Positions 17,291 through 26,713 are shown, numbered from the stretch's first letter. The stretch is DNA of 64,000 bases from Chloroflexi bacterium HGW-Chloroflexi-10 (GCA_002840755.1 PHBZ01000018.1:42874-106873), one strand, 5' to 3'. Notes: generated from the sequence alone by a model not told the origin. A program made the numbers and translations.

Positions 17291-19753
17291 ATGGCACTTG
17301 AGAAACATTACCCCACAAAACAAAAAGAATTGATATACGCAGCCTTTTGGGAAACAGAAGGTGTTTATCATTTTGAGCCTGATGCAAATAAACCCGTCTA
17401 TAGCATTGATACACCACCACCCACCGTTTCCGGCAAGCTGCATCTGGGTCATGTGTATTCTTACAGTCATGCCGATTTTATGGCCCGTTTTCACCGGATG
17501 CAAGGGGAAAATGTGTTTTACCCGATGGGCTATGATGACAACGGTCTGCCAACGGAACGACTCGTAGAAAAAAAGCTGGGAATCCGTGGCAACCAGTTAA
17601 ACCGCGAGGCTTTTATACAAAAGTGCCTGGAAATCAGTGCAGAAACAGAAAAAGAATACCAGCAACTCTGGCAGCGTCTGGGATTGAGTATTGATTGGCG
17701 GTACACTTACCGCACCAACGACAACTCATCACGGCGCATTGCACAACAATCATTTTTGGATTTATTTTCTCAGAATCTGATTTACCAGGAAAAAGCGCCG
17801 GCCATCTGGTGCCCAGAATGCCATACTTCTCTAGCCCAGGCTGACTTAAATGACTTGGAAAGAGAAACAGAATTTGTGAACATCCGCTTTAAATTAGAGA
17901 GCGGGGAAGATCTGATCATTGCTACTACCCGTCCCGAATTGTTGGCTGCCTGTGTGGCAATTTTCGTCCACCCGGAAGATGAACGATTCCTAAAGCATAT
18001 CGGAAAAACAGCCTTTGTTCCCATTTATCAGCAAAAGGTACCCATCCTAGCCGACCCCAGAGCAGATCCCAATAAAGGCAGTGGCGCTGTGATGTGCTGT
18101 ACCTTTGGTGACCAAATGGATGTGATCTGGTGGCAGCAGCACCACCTTCCACTCATCGAAATCATTCAACCAGACGGAAATCTGGCAGAAATAGCTGGCG
18201 ATTTAACTGGCATGCCAGTTGCAAAGGCGAGAAAATTGATCAAGCAAATCCTATCCGACCAAGGACACCAGATCGACAGGCAACCGTGCAACCAATCGAT
18301 CAGGGTGCACGAACGTTGTGATACTGCTGTGGAATGGATATTAACCCACCAATGGTTTTTGCAGATTTTACCGCAAAAACAGACTTTTCTGGAGTTAGGG
18401 AAACAGATCAACTGGTACCCAACGCACATGTCAGCCCGTTATCAAACCTGGGTAGAGAATCTGAGTTGGGATTGGTGCATATCCCGCCAGCGTTTTTTTG
18501 GTGTACCCATCCCTGTATGGAATTGTAGTGCATGCGGCAAGCACAAATTGGCTTCAGCGGACCAATTACCGGTAAATCCACTGCTCGACGCTCCACAAAC
18601 CCCATGTACCTGCGGAAATACAAATTTTGAACCAGAAACAGATGTGCTGGACACCTGGTTCACCTCTTCCACATCGCCACAAATTATCGGCCGGTGGTTG
18701 GAGGATGAGAACCTTTTCCGGCAGGTCTTTCCTGCCAGCCTGCGTCCTCAGGCACATGAGATTATTCGCACCTGGGCTTTCTATACCATTGTTAAAAGCC
18801 ATTATCTCCACCGTCAGTTACCCTGGAAAAATATTTTGATCTCCGGTTGGGGATTAGCCGGCGAGGGTATGGGTAAGATCAGTAAGAGCCGGGGCGGAGG
18901 TTCTGTGGCACCCATCGAAATGTTGAATCGCTATTCTGCGGATGCCCTGCGTTATTGGGCTGCCAGTACCGTTACCGGTAAAGATGCCATCATTAATGAA
19001 GAAAAATTCCAGAACGGCACTAAACTGGTAACAAAATTATGGAATGTGGCTCGTTTTTGCGAACCTTTTCTGCAGACTCCAATCCCAATGTTAGAACCAA
19101 GCGCTTACTCTCCGGTGGATCGCTGGATTTTGGCGGAATGCCAGGTTATGGTTGAAACCTGCACAGAATACTTCGAAAATTATGATTACGCGCAAGCCAA
19201 AAATACTGTTGAAAATTTTTTCTGGCATATTCTCGCCGATAATTACCTGGAAATGGCGAAATTCCGTCTTTACGACAACACGCATTCCGGGCATGATACG
19301 GCACGATCTGTATTAAAACAGGTCTTCCTTACCGTTTTACAAATCCTTGCTCCAATACTACCTTTCATTACCGAATCGATTTACCAAATTTTGTTTGCAG
19401 GTGAAGCTGGAGGAACACTGGATTCTTCTTCAGCGACCATTCACCGTAGCCTATGGCCAAAGGTAGATGCGCTATGGAAAGACGATGAAATTCTACTATT
19501 TGGTTCAGCCTTGCTGGAAACAATCACCAAGGTTCGCCGTTATAAAAGTGAACACAACCTTGGCTTAGGGGCTGTGATTGATCATTTATGCCTATCCTGC
19601 CAAAATCTGCAGCACCTGCATCTGTTTACATTAGCAATGACCGATTTGAAATCCGTGACCCGAGCCACTAAAATCGAGATTCTAGAAAAAAGCCAGGAAG
19701 ATGCAGATGTTTCTACCGAATCCATCAGCATCCAAATAATCACATGTGCTTGA
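17291..19753 (+). CDS. valS: Valine--tRNA ligase, archaeal/rickettsial-like type
   Basis: The 820-residue class I synthetase runs from the ATG at 17291 (GGAGGA upstream). HLGH and GKISKS are the catalytic signatures, and PPPTVSGKLHLGH is Val/Ile/Leu-specific. It carries YDDNGLPTERLVEKK, where bacterial ValRS has GTDHAGIATQ; this marks the archaeal/rickettsial lineage. An editing domain (IIATTRPELLAACVAIFVHPED) and zinc-knuckle Cys pairs (CPECH; CSACGK...CTCGN) are present. The C-terminus ends soon after the anticodon-binding domain, without the long coiled coil of the bacterial type. A GTC T-box controls it. It is the second, divergent ValRS in the window; horizontal origin is inferred. Confidence 0.85.
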   Translation: MALEKHYPTKQKELIYAAFWETEGVYHFEPDANKPVYSIDTPPPTVSGKLHLGHVYSYSHADFMARFHRMQGENVFYPMGYDDNGLPTERLVEKKLGIRGNQLNREAFIQKCLEISAETEKEYQQLWQRLGLSIDWRYTYRTNDNSSRRIAQQSFLDLFSQNLIYQEKAPAIWCPECHTSLAQADLNDLERETEFVNIRFKLESGEDLIIATTRPELLAACVAIFVHPEDERFLKHIGKTAFVPIYQQKVPILADPRADPNKGSGAVMCCTFGDQMDVIWWQQHHLPLIEIIQPDGNLAEIAGDLTGMPVAKARKLIKQILSDQGHQIDRQPCNQSIRVHERCDTAVEWILTHQWFLQILPQKQTFLELGKQINWYPTHMSARYQTWVENLSWDWCISRQRFFGVPIPVWNCSACGKHKLASADQLPVNPLLDAPQTPCTCGNTNFEPETDVLDTWFTSSTSPQIIGRWLEDENLFRQVFPASLRPQAHEIIRTWAFYTIVKSHYLHRQLPWKNILISGWGLAGEGMGKISKSRGGGSVAPIEMLNRYSADALRYWAASTVTGKDAIINEEKFQNGTKLVTKLWNVARFCEPFLQTPIPMLEPSAYSPVDRWILAECQVMVETCTEYFENYDYAQAKNTVENFFWHILADNYLEMAKFRLYDNTHSGHDTARSVLKQVFLTVLQILAPILPFITESIYQILFAGEAGGTLDSSSATIHRSLWPKVDALWKDDEILLFGSALLETITKVRRYKSEHNLGLGAVIDHLCLSCQNLQHLHLFTLAMTDLKSVTRATKIEILEKSQEDADVSTESISIQIITCA

Positions 19754-19944
19754 AATAAACCGAGTCGGGTTTTGTTTGCGTTGTCTTTTTCACCTGCAAA
19801 TTCTCACATCCAAAACTGCAATAATTCTTCACGCAGTACTCAGTACTTTTCCCCGATTAATACTTTCTCATTTCCCTCTTAATCTACCCCATTGACGATA
19901 ATTTTTGGAAACCGTATAATCAGAGTAGAAATTGGAGGTTGAAT

Positions 19945-20163
19945 ATGGTAGACAAGAAACAGGAAACCCACAGTAACCCAAATATCAGTGAAGCGCGTGA
20001 ACATTTCCGTGCTGCGCGAAAATCCATGCGCAAATCTTTTGAATCTCTACTCCCCGCTGGTTTCCATGAAAACCGCCGCCAGGCACAATCAGAATTTTTG
20101 CATGGGATGCGTAAAATGGTCGATGCTGCTATTGAGCACACCGAAAAAGCAGACAAACGCTAA
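19945..20163 (+). CDS. Small charged helical protein, unknown function
   Basis: The protein is 72-73 residues from ATG 19945, with GGAGG seven bases upstream; the codon at 19939 also fits the frame. It is strongly charged and predicted almost fully alpha-helical (EAREHFRAARKSMRKSFESL, then MRKMVDAAIEHTEKADK), without Cys or a membrane segment. I recognise no family. Spacing and a strong ribosome site argue for a real gene. It converges on the ABC1 kinase gene 6 bp away. Confidence 0.65.
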   Translation: MVDKKQETHSNPNISEAREHFRAARKSMRKSFESLLPAGFHENRRQAQSEFLHGMRKMVDAAIEHTEKADKR

Positions 20164-20169
20164 TAATTC

Positions 20170-21837
20170 TTATCGCGCAAACAAAACAAACACAAAAGTA
20201 ATCAGGGCACCAATTGCCAGACCTATGGCGATTGGTGCTTCTTGTGCCAGATAAAACTGGACACTGGCAGAGAGGAAGCCAATAAATAGAATTGCCGCAA
20301 CCAGGCGCCTTAGCCCCACTTCCAATGCTTTGATCCTCCGGTCTGTTTCCGGAACCTTAATTTCTAAATTACCCTGTTCAATCCGGCTAATCAATTGGTC
20401 AGTTCTTTTTGGCAAACCTGTCAAAATGGTTACCAAACTGCCAATTTCATTCAACCAGAAACGCCACTGGCTGCCGCCTTCCGTGTTTACCAATTTCTGC
20501 ACATAGGGGCTAATATTTTTCCAAACATTGAATTCTGTATTCAACCCGCTGCAAATTCCGGAAAGTATCCCCAGAGAACGAGCCAGAAGTAAAATATTTT
20601 GAGGAATTTGAAAAGGCATTTCATAAATCAATGCGCCAAATTCCTGGAAGAATGCTTTTGCCTCTTCCTGGTGCATCTGCCGTAATTCTCCCATAGTTTT
20701 ACCCCAAAAATGCTCAAACACCCGGTTGGTAGCACGTTCCAATAAATCAACGTCGGTATTCGGTAGAAGGACACCCAGGGTCTGGTAAGCCTGGATAATC
20801 CGGTGCGCATCGCGGGTGCCCACGCCAACCAGAATCTCACGTAACGTTGTCATAAGATTTTCAGAGATTACCCCTGCCATCCCAAAATCGATAAAGACCA
20901 GCCGCCAGTTTTGCCCAATCCGTCCACTTTCTTCTGGCGAAACCGGTAAAACAAAAAGATTTCCCGGATGAGGATCGGCATGAAAAAAGCGATCTTCAAA
21001 AATTTGCTGCAGATATGTATCAAATAATTGATCCGATACCTGCTCACGATCAATTCCGCAAGCTTCAATCTTCGCATAATCGGTAATCTTGATCGCATCA
21101 ATATACTCCAAAGTCAATACCCGGCGGGTGGTATGGCTCCAAACCACTTCAGGCACCAGAATGCGAGGCTGATCACTGAAATTTTCGGCAAAACGTTCAG
21201 CGTTTTTACCTTCATTGAGGTAATCCAATTCCTCATAAAACGAACGCTCAAATTCATCCAGGATAGCAGGTATATTTGCGCGTTTGCGGATGGGTGGATA
21301 GTACATTAACCAGCGCGCCACCACCTTCAAAGCTGCCAAATCGACTGCCACTATTTTTTCGATATCCGGACGTTGAATCTTGATAATCACTTCGCTGAAA
21401 CCAGGGTCAGCCCGCTCACTGGAGATATTCAAGCGCGCCCGATGAACCTGTCCTATCGATGCGGCTGCCAGCGGCTGCGGATCGATAAAACTGTATTGTT
21501 CGGGCAATGGTAAGTTAAATTCTTTTTCCGCGAAGGCAAACAAAAGATCAGGGTCTTCAGGTCGCACTTCATCTTGCAATCCTGCCAATTCATCGGTTAT
21601 CACTGATGGCAGTACGTCCAATCGTGCAGAAAGAAACTGCCCGATCTTGATCATCACCCCACCCATCTTGATTGCTTCCAGGCGGAATTGGGCAGCCATC
21701 CGGCGGTAGCGCTCACTGCGCGTTTTGCGCACCAGGTTGCGAAAGCCGATCGAAAACAATAAAAGATCCCAAAATATGAAAGAAAGTATAATCTTGCCAA
21801 AAAACCAGAGTATATGTGCATACCGTCGACGGAACAT
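20170..21837 (-). CDS. ABC1/AarF/UbiB-family atypical kinase
   Basis: About 555 residues. The family hallmarks are present: KMGGVMIKIGQFLSARLDVLP (KxGQ motif), PLAAASIGQVHRARL (Ala-rich nucleotide loop), VIIKIQRPDIEKIV (Lys), EELDYLNEGKNAERFAENF and FHADPHPGNLFV plus VFIDFGMAG (metal-binding Asp). Two hydrophobic segments at the C-terminus (LVAAILFIGFLSASVQFYL, IAIGLAIGALITFVFVLF) anchor it. UbiB-type proteins support isoprenoid-lipid or quinone metabolism; the substrate here is unknown. ATG 21837 is used, although a GTG at 21858 is also open. The gene is divergent from the second valS unit. Confidence 0.88.
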   Translation of the reverse strand: MFRRRYAHILWFFGKIILSFIFWDLLLFSIGFRNLVRKTRSERYRRMAAQFRLEAIKMGGVMIKIGQFLSARLDVLPSVITDELAGLQDEVRPEDPDLLFAFAEKEFNLPLPEQYSFIDPQPLAAASIGQVHRARLNISSERADPGFSEVIIKIQRPDIEKIVAVDLAALKVVARWLMYYPPIRKRANIPAILDEFERSFYEELDYLNEGKNAERFAENFSDQPRILVPEVVWSHTTRRVLTLEYIDAIKITDYAKIEACGIDREQVSDQLFDTYLQQIFEDRFFHADPHPGNLFVLPVSPEESGRIGQNWRLVFIDFGMAGVISENLMTTLREILVGVGTRDAHRIIQAYQTLGVLLPNTDVDLLERATNRVFEHFWGKTMGELRQMHQEEAKAFFQEFGALIYEMPFQIPQNILLLARSLGILSGICSGLNTEFNVWKNISPYVQKLVNTEGGSQWRFWLNEIGSLVTILTGLPKRTDQLISRIEQGNLEIKVPETDRRIKALEVGLRRLVAAILFIGFLSASVQFYLAQEAPIAIGLAIGALITFVFVLFAR

Positions 21838-21861
21838 ACGCTGATTATAGCACTGCACCTG

Positions 21862-21890
21862 TTGACGATGGCATTCAATGACTGTATAAT
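21862..21890 (+). promoter_or_regulatory. Promoter of second T-box/valS unit
   Basis: TTGACG (21862-21867), a 17-bp spacer and TATAAT (21885-21890) match the same near-consensus pattern as the first valS promoter. It overlaps the 5' region of the divergent ABC1 kinase gene. Confidence 0.85.
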
Positions 21891-21896
21891 CAGCCC

Positions 21897-22146
21897 ATCT
21901 AAAAAAATGCTAGGGAATTATTCATGGATCAAGCACCGTCAGAGAAGGAGGCCTACGGCTGAAAGCCTCCCCGGAATACTCTCCATGATCGTCGCCCCGG
22001 ATCGATGCCGAAGAACACTTTTCAGGTTAGTAGACCGGCACGGGACAGCCCGTTATTGCTGAAATAAGTGCACCTGATTAAAAGGTGAACAGAGGTGGTA
22101 CCGCGGAAGCAGCACACTTTCGTCCTCAAACGAAGGTGTGTTTTTA
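21897..22146 (+). ncRNA. valS T-box: T-box leader (Val specifier GTC) upstream of bacterial-type valS
   Basis: The layout matches the first leader: GTCAGAGAAGGAGG...GCCTCC in Stem I, specifier region TGATCGTCGCC with GTC at 21991-21993, and a Stem III arm GTAGACCGGCACGGG...CCCG at about 22030-22052. The T-box AGGTGGTACCGCG is at 22093-22105. The terminator is CACACTTTCG / CGAAGGTGTG plus TTTTT (22113-22145). Both leaders thus sense the same tRNA-Val isoacceptor class. Confidence 0.9.
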
Positions 22147-22220
22147 ATTCTCACAACTATTTCGGGACATTTACAGTCTCAGAAAAATTATTGCAGGATG
22201 CTTCGGAGGATTACAAGTTA

Positions 22221-24908
22221 ATGAAAGAACTCGCTAAGACATATGAATTTTCTAATGTGGAACAACGTCTTTACCAATGGTGGTCAGAGTCGGGGTACTT
22301 TAAACCAACCAATGATCCACAATCTCCCAACCATAATCCCGATCAAAAACCGTATGTTATCTCTATTCCACCGGCCAACGTAACCGGCGGCCTACACCTG
22401 GGACATGCCATGTTTGTCGCTATGGAAGACCTGATGATTCGCTACCAGCGCATGAAAGGCGTTCCTACCCTGTGGGTACCCGGCACTGACCACGCCGGTA
22501 TCGCTACCCAATTACAGGTAGAAAAAATGCTGGGCGCTAAAGGTATTACCCGTGAAAACCTGGGGCGAGAAAAGTTTGAGCAGGAAACCTGGGCATGGAA
22601 GGAAAAATACGGCAGCCAGATTACCCGCCAAATCCGCCGGCTGGGAGCTTCTTGCGATTGGGATCGCGAACACTTTACCCTGGATGATGATCTTTCTAAA
22701 GCCGTGCGAGAAGCCTTTGTGCGCCTGTATGAAAAAGGCTTAATTTATCGTGGTCCACGGATGATCAACTGGTCACCAGGGTTGAAGACCGCCGTTTCCG
22801 ACCTGGAAGTAGAATATGTGGAAGAAGCGGGTTTCTTGTATTTCTTTAAATATTGCCTGGCAGATGAACCAACCGATTTCATCCCGGTTGCTACCACCCG
22901 CCCGGAAACTATTCTGGGCGATACCGCTGTGGCTGTCCATCCTGAGGATGAACGTTACCAGAAATACATCGGCCGTAATGTTCTTGTGCCTATCCTCAAC
23001 CGGGAGATTCCGGTGATTGCCGACGAATACGTCGACCGCGAATTCGGCACCGGTTCACTCAAGATTACTCCGTCTCACGATCCCAATGACTATGAAATCG
23101 GTTTGCGTCATAACCTGGAAATGATCAGTGTGCTGGATAAGGATGCCAGAATCAATGAGAATGGAGAACGGTATGCCGGCCTGGACCGCTTCGAGTGCCG
23201 CAAGCAGCTCTGGGAAGATATGAAAACAGCCGGATTAGTGATCAAAGAACAACCTTACAACCACCAGGTGCCGCGCTCTCAACGCGGCGGTGAAATTATT
23301 GAACCGATGATCTCCACTCAATGGTTCATCCGCATGCGACCATTGGCGGATGCCGGCCTTGAAGCCGTCCGCGACGGCCGCATAAATATCGTTCCGGAAC
23401 GTTTCAGCAAAACCTACAACAACTGGCTTGAGAACATTCAGGATTGGTGTATCAGCCGGCAGCTGTGGTGGGGACACCGCATCCCGGTGTGGTACTGTGC
23501 CGATTGCAATCAGGTAACCGTTGCCCGAGAAGACCCGGCTCGTTGCAGCCATTGTGACAGCACCAGGATTGAACAGGATCCGGATGTACTCGATACCTGG
23601 TTCTCCTCAGCCTTGTGGCCATTCTCCACTCTGGGCTGGCCGGATAAAACTCCCGATCTGCAATACTTCTATCCAACCGCCATGATGGAAACCGGTTATG
23701 ATATCCTCTTCTTCTGGGTGGCGCGCATGATCATGTTCGGGCTTGAATTCACCGGACAGGTACCTTTCAATACCGTGTATCTTCACGGTCTGATCCGCGA
23801 TGAACATGGCCAGAAGATGAGCAAAACCAAAGGCAATGTTATTGACCCACTGGATGTGATGGAAGAAATGGGCACCGACGCCCTGCGTTTTACCGTGTTG
23901 GTTGGTTCTACCCCCGGCAATGACATGAACCTCTCAACCAAGAAAGTGGAATCCAACCGCAATTTTGCCAACAAAGTCTGGAACGCCGGGCGCTTTATCC
24001 TCGGCACACTTGAACGTGCTCCACAATCCCCGGAAAAGGCTCCCGATTGGACCCTGGCCGACTCCTGGATATGGGCGCGCTTACAGCAGTTAATCCGTGA
24101 TGTGGAACGCTTGTTTGGCAACTACCAGTATGGCGAAGCCGGCCGCCAGATTTATGATTTCTTCTGGGGTGATTTTGCGGATTGGTACCTAGAAATCGCC
24201 AAACAACAAGTCAGTGAAGGCGGTGACCGCGCTTATTACACCGTTCACACCCTGGTGCGCGTGCTGGACACCTGCCTGCGTCTCCTGCATCCCTTTACCC
24301 CCTTCGTCACCGAAGAACTTTGGGGACATCTCAAAGAAGCCTGCCAGGAAAAAACAAGCGGGCACGCACCCAAAGGTGGATGGGAAGATGCACTGATGAT
24401 CGCCGCCTGGCCTGAAGCTATTTCTCTGGAAGGTTGGGAAGAGGAAAAAATTCGTGACTTCTCCCAGATTCAGGAAATCGTGCGCGCCATTCGCAACGCA
24501 CGCACCGATAAGAAAGTGCCGCCAGGGAAGCGCGTACCAGCAATTCTGGTCGCTGGTGATAAAATCAACCTCCTGCGCAGCCAAGCAGCAGTCATTACAG
24601 CTATGGCCAGCCTGGATGGTGAAAAGATGCAACTGGTTGAAACAATCGTAGAACGTCCCAGTGACCAAACTCCGGTGGTGGTTTCCGGTGTTGAGATCTT
24701 CCTGCAACTGGCGGATCTGGTGGATACTCAGGCAGAACGAGCCCGATTGAGCAAAGAGCTGGAAGAATTGGAGAGCCAAATAACCCGCCTGGAAACACTG
24801 CTTAATTCACCATTTGCCCAAAAGGCTCCCCCACCTGTTGTGCAAAAGGAACGCGAAAAACTGGCCGGTTTTCAGGAGACCGCTCAAAAACTACGCGATC
24901 AACTGTAA
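22221..24908 (+). CDS. valS: Valine--tRNA ligase, bacterial type
   Basis: The protein is 895 residues from ATG 22221 (GGAGG upstream). PPANVTGGLHLGHAM and QKMSKTKGNVIDP are the HIGH and KMSKS motifs, and VPGTDHAGIATQLQVEK is the bacterial ValRS signature. An editing domain (VATTRPETILGDTAVAVHPED) discriminates against Thr. The C-terminal coiled coil (ERARLSKELEELESQITRLETLL) that grips tRNA is present. This is the expected housekeeping enzyme. It is controlled by its own T-box and ends at a terminator. Confidence 0.95.
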   Translation: MKELAKTYEFSNVEQRLYQWWSESGYFKPTNDPQSPNHNPDQKPYVISIPPANVTGGLHLGHAMFVAMEDLMIRYQRMKGVPTLWVPGTDHAGIATQLQVEKMLGAKGITRENLGREKFEQETWAWKEKYGSQITRQIRRLGASCDWDREHFTLDDDLSKAVREAFVRLYEKGLIYRGPRMINWSPGLKTAVSDLEVEYVEEAGFLYFFKYCLADEPTDFIPVATTRPETILGDTAVAVHPEDERYQKYIGRNVLVPILNREIPVIADEYVDREFGTGSLKITPSHDPNDYEIGLRHNLEMISVLDKDARINENGERYAGLDRFECRKQLWEDMKTAGLVIKEQPYNHQVPRSQRGGEIIEPMISTQWFIRMRPLADAGLEAVRDGRINIVPERFSKTYNNWLENIQDWCISRQLWWGHRIPVWYCADCNQVTVAREDPARCSHCDSTRIEQDPDVLDTWFSSALWPFSTLGWPDKTPDLQYFYPTAMMETGYDILFFWVARMIMFGLEFTGQVPFNTVYLHGLIRDEHGQKMSKTKGNVIDPLDVMEEMGTDALRFTVLVGSTPGNDMNLSTKKVESNRNFANKVWNAGRFILGTLERAPQSPEKAPDWTLADSWIWARLQQLIRDVERLFGNYQYGEAGRQIYDFFWGDFADWYLEIAKQQVSEGGDRAYYTVHTLVRVLDTCLRLLHPFTPFVTEELWGHLKEACQEKTSGHAPKGGWEDALMIAAWPEAISLEGWEEEKIRDFSQIQEIVRAIRNARTDKKVPPGKRVPAILVAGDKINLLRSQAAVITAMASLDGEKMQLVETIVERPSDQTPVVVSGVEIFLQLADLVDTQAERARLSKELEELESQITRLETLLNSPFAQKAPPPVVQKEREKLAGFQETAQKLRDQL

Positions 24909-24913
24909 GTATC

Positions 24914-24950
24914 AGGCTCTCAAGGTTTTAGTAACTTTGAGAGCCTGTTT
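24914..24950 (+). terminator. Terminator after bacterial-type valS
   Basis: The stem AGGCTCTCAAGGTT / AACTTTGAGAGCCT has a short loop and is followed by GTTT. The T run is short, so efficiency is uncertain. Confidence 0.65.
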
Positions 24951-24982
24951 AATAACTCACTCGCTCCGCAGAGAATTTATTA

Positions 24983-25744
24983 TTAGGAAATTCCCTGAGA
25001 CGCTCGGTCCTGGTGGATCAAAGAGCGAATCGCTTCAACCGCCACATGGATCATGTCATTCGGGTCATGTTTCTTTTTGATTGTCCCAATATCGCTGCCA
25101 ATCACCATGGTCACTGCGCCAGCCCGTTTTCGATGAATACCGGCCAGGATATACACGACCGCAGCTTCCATCTCGGAACAAATCGCCCCTCCGGCCACCC
25201 AGGCGTCCCAGCGCTGGTGCAAGTAATTCGCCATCGGCATGCGATCCGGTTCCACCTCGGCGTAAAAAGAATCCTTGGTATGCGAAACACCAACATAATG
25301 TGTGAAATCCAATTTTTGTGCGGCTGCCACCAATGCGTTCGTCACCTGCAAATCCGCCACAGCCGGATATTCTACCGGCAGATACTGGCGCGTGGTACCC
25401 TCATCACGAATGGCGGCATTAATAATCGCCAGGTCGCCAAGATGGATATGGGGTTGCATTGCCCCGGATGTGCCTACGCGTATAAATGTATCACAGCCGA
25501 TTTTGATCAACTCCTCCACAGCAATCGCCGTTGAAGGGCAGCCCATCCCGGTGGACACCACCGAAACCAGCTCACCTTCAAGTGTGCCGGTATAAATCTT
25601 GTGCTCGCGGTTAAACGAAACAAAGTGAGCATCCTCAAAATAAGCAGCAATTGATTCGCAACGTCCCGGGTCACCCGGCAGCAATACATAACGGCCAACA
25701 TCGCCGCGTTTTACTTTGATATGGTATTGAACTTCTTCCGTCAT
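24983..25744 (-). CDS. udp: Uridine phosphorylase-like nucleoside phosphorylase
   Basis: The protein is 253 residues from ATG 25744 (MTEEVQYHIKV); the frame is open further upstream to 25789. Family motifs: VLLPGDPGRCESIAAYF (phosphate loop), VSTGMGCPSTAIAVEELI, CDTFIRVGTSGAMQ and CSEMEAAVVYILA (sugar-binding Met-Glu). It should cleave uridine with phosphate to uracil and ribose 1-phosphate. Purine nucleoside phosphorylases of the same superfamily are the alternative. It appears monocistronic and converges on valS. Confidence 0.85.
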   Translation of the reverse strand: MTEEVQYHIKVKRGDVGRYVLLPGDPGRCESIAAYFEDAHFVSFNREHKIYTGTLEGELVSVVSTGMGCPSTAIAVEELIKIGCDTFIRVGTSGAMQPHIHLGDLAIINAAIRDEGTTRQYLPVEYPAVADLQVTNALVAAAQKLDFTHYVGVSHTKDSFYAEVEPDRMPMANYLHQRWDAWVAGGAICSEMEAAVVYILAGIHRKRAGAVTMVIGSDIGTIKKKHDPNDMIHVAVEAIRSLIHQDRASQGIS

Positions 25745-26345
25745 AATTTCTTCCTTCTTCCAGATGGGTTTCGCCATTTCACAGGACAATGGGAAGATTA
25801 TTGTACAATATTTTTCCAGTTTGTTGTTTTTTCCGGGTGAGATAAGGTTTTAGCGGATAGACAATGCTGTCTGATAAACGCGGGAGGGGCCGTTCGAGGA
25901 CAAAAGATACTCCAGAGCTTTTGGGCATTTGTTTTTTTGTTTTTCGAAGAAATAATTCCAATCGAAACGAATGATTTTCCGGAAAATGACCAGCATAGGT
26001 GGCGTGCCTTTGAGTAGAACGTCAGATTCAGCGCTATTTGGTTATAAAGGTGCGAGTATTCGTTTTGAAACGAATATGGGACGAATGAGTGGGGATTATT
26101 GCTGACTGTTGAAGCAGGGAGAATGCCCAATGGGATGAAAGGATTCTGCGCTATTGTTTGTGTATTTGGCAGCGACTGCAAGAATTTCACATTCATGATC
26201 ATCCTCCATTGTAAAAGCAGTATTGATATTCTTTTCCTTCGCTCACAAAAAAAGCGTTTAGTGGACGGGAACGCTCGGAACGCTTTGCGGCGTTAGATTG
26301 TATATTCAGAATTCATCAATTATTATGACAAGAATATTCGTGTAT

Positions 26346-26373
26346 GACAACCTGCCTAAATAGGCAGGTTGTC
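26346..26373. repeat. 28-bp perfect palindrome, copy 1
   Basis: GACAACCTGCCTA-AA-TAGGCAGGTTGTC is a perfect inverted repeat and can form a 13-bp hairpin. It is followed by CAGACAAA. Copy 2 lies 64 bp downstream in the same orientation. Confidence 0.85.
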
Positions 26374-26412
26374 CAGACAAATTTTAGCCAATTCAGGGTG
26401 TTAACAAGCAAA

Positions 26413-26434
26413 AACCTGCCTAAATAGGCAGGTT
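26413..26434. repeat. Palindromic repeat, copy 2
   Basis: AACCTGCCTAA-ATAGGCAGGTT matches the core of copy 1 and is followed by the same GTC-N2-GACAAA. The direct-repeat unit therefore extends beyond the hairpin by about 11 bases. Confidence 0.85.
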
Positions 26435-26572
26435 GTCCTGACAAACGGTTAAGGTTTTTGAATTTTTATCTCCTGCGTTGTTTTATCTTTTCTCTATATA
26501 CTACCCAGTTAATTTGTACACAGCCTAGACAGTCACGGGTTCCAACCGCCATATATACGCATGAACCTTCAT

Positions 26573-26713
26573 TTACGAATTTCGGCAAGGCGGCACCCTG
26601 GGCGGGGTTGTAAGCACCAATCCATAGCGGATGACTTTTTCCAACGCTAAATGCAGGATGTTATGGATCACGCGGATCGTCCTGACTCCCATCCCCTTTT
26701 GAACCATTTTGGA
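26573..26713 (-). pseudogene. Degraded tyrosine-recombinase (phage integrase) fragment
   Basis: Between two in-frame stops, the minus strand encodes VQKGMGVRTIRVIHNILHLA followed by LEKVIRYGLV. This is the core-binding (SAM-like) helix pattern of phage/conjugative-element integrases, where the usual form is GLSPRTVRYIHAVLHRAL...WGLV. The catalytic domain is absent, and the sequence ahead of the fragment continues only in a shifted frame with a stop. It is a remnant, not a gene. Confidence 0.5.

Noticed and set aside
24189..24779. A 196-codon frame antisense to the bacterial-type valS
   Set aside because: Lies entirely within a well-supported synthetase gene, with no ribosome site or recognisable family.
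25798..26202. A 134-codon minus-strand frame upstream of the uridine phosphorylase, with GGAGG before an internal ATG
   Set aside because: Composition (many His, Ser, Asn, Phe; no recognisable motif or fold pattern) is unlike the neighbouring proteins; kept as non-coding.
26346..26434. Possible CRISPR array
   Set aside because: Only two copies, fully palindromic, no spacer series and no cas genes nearby.
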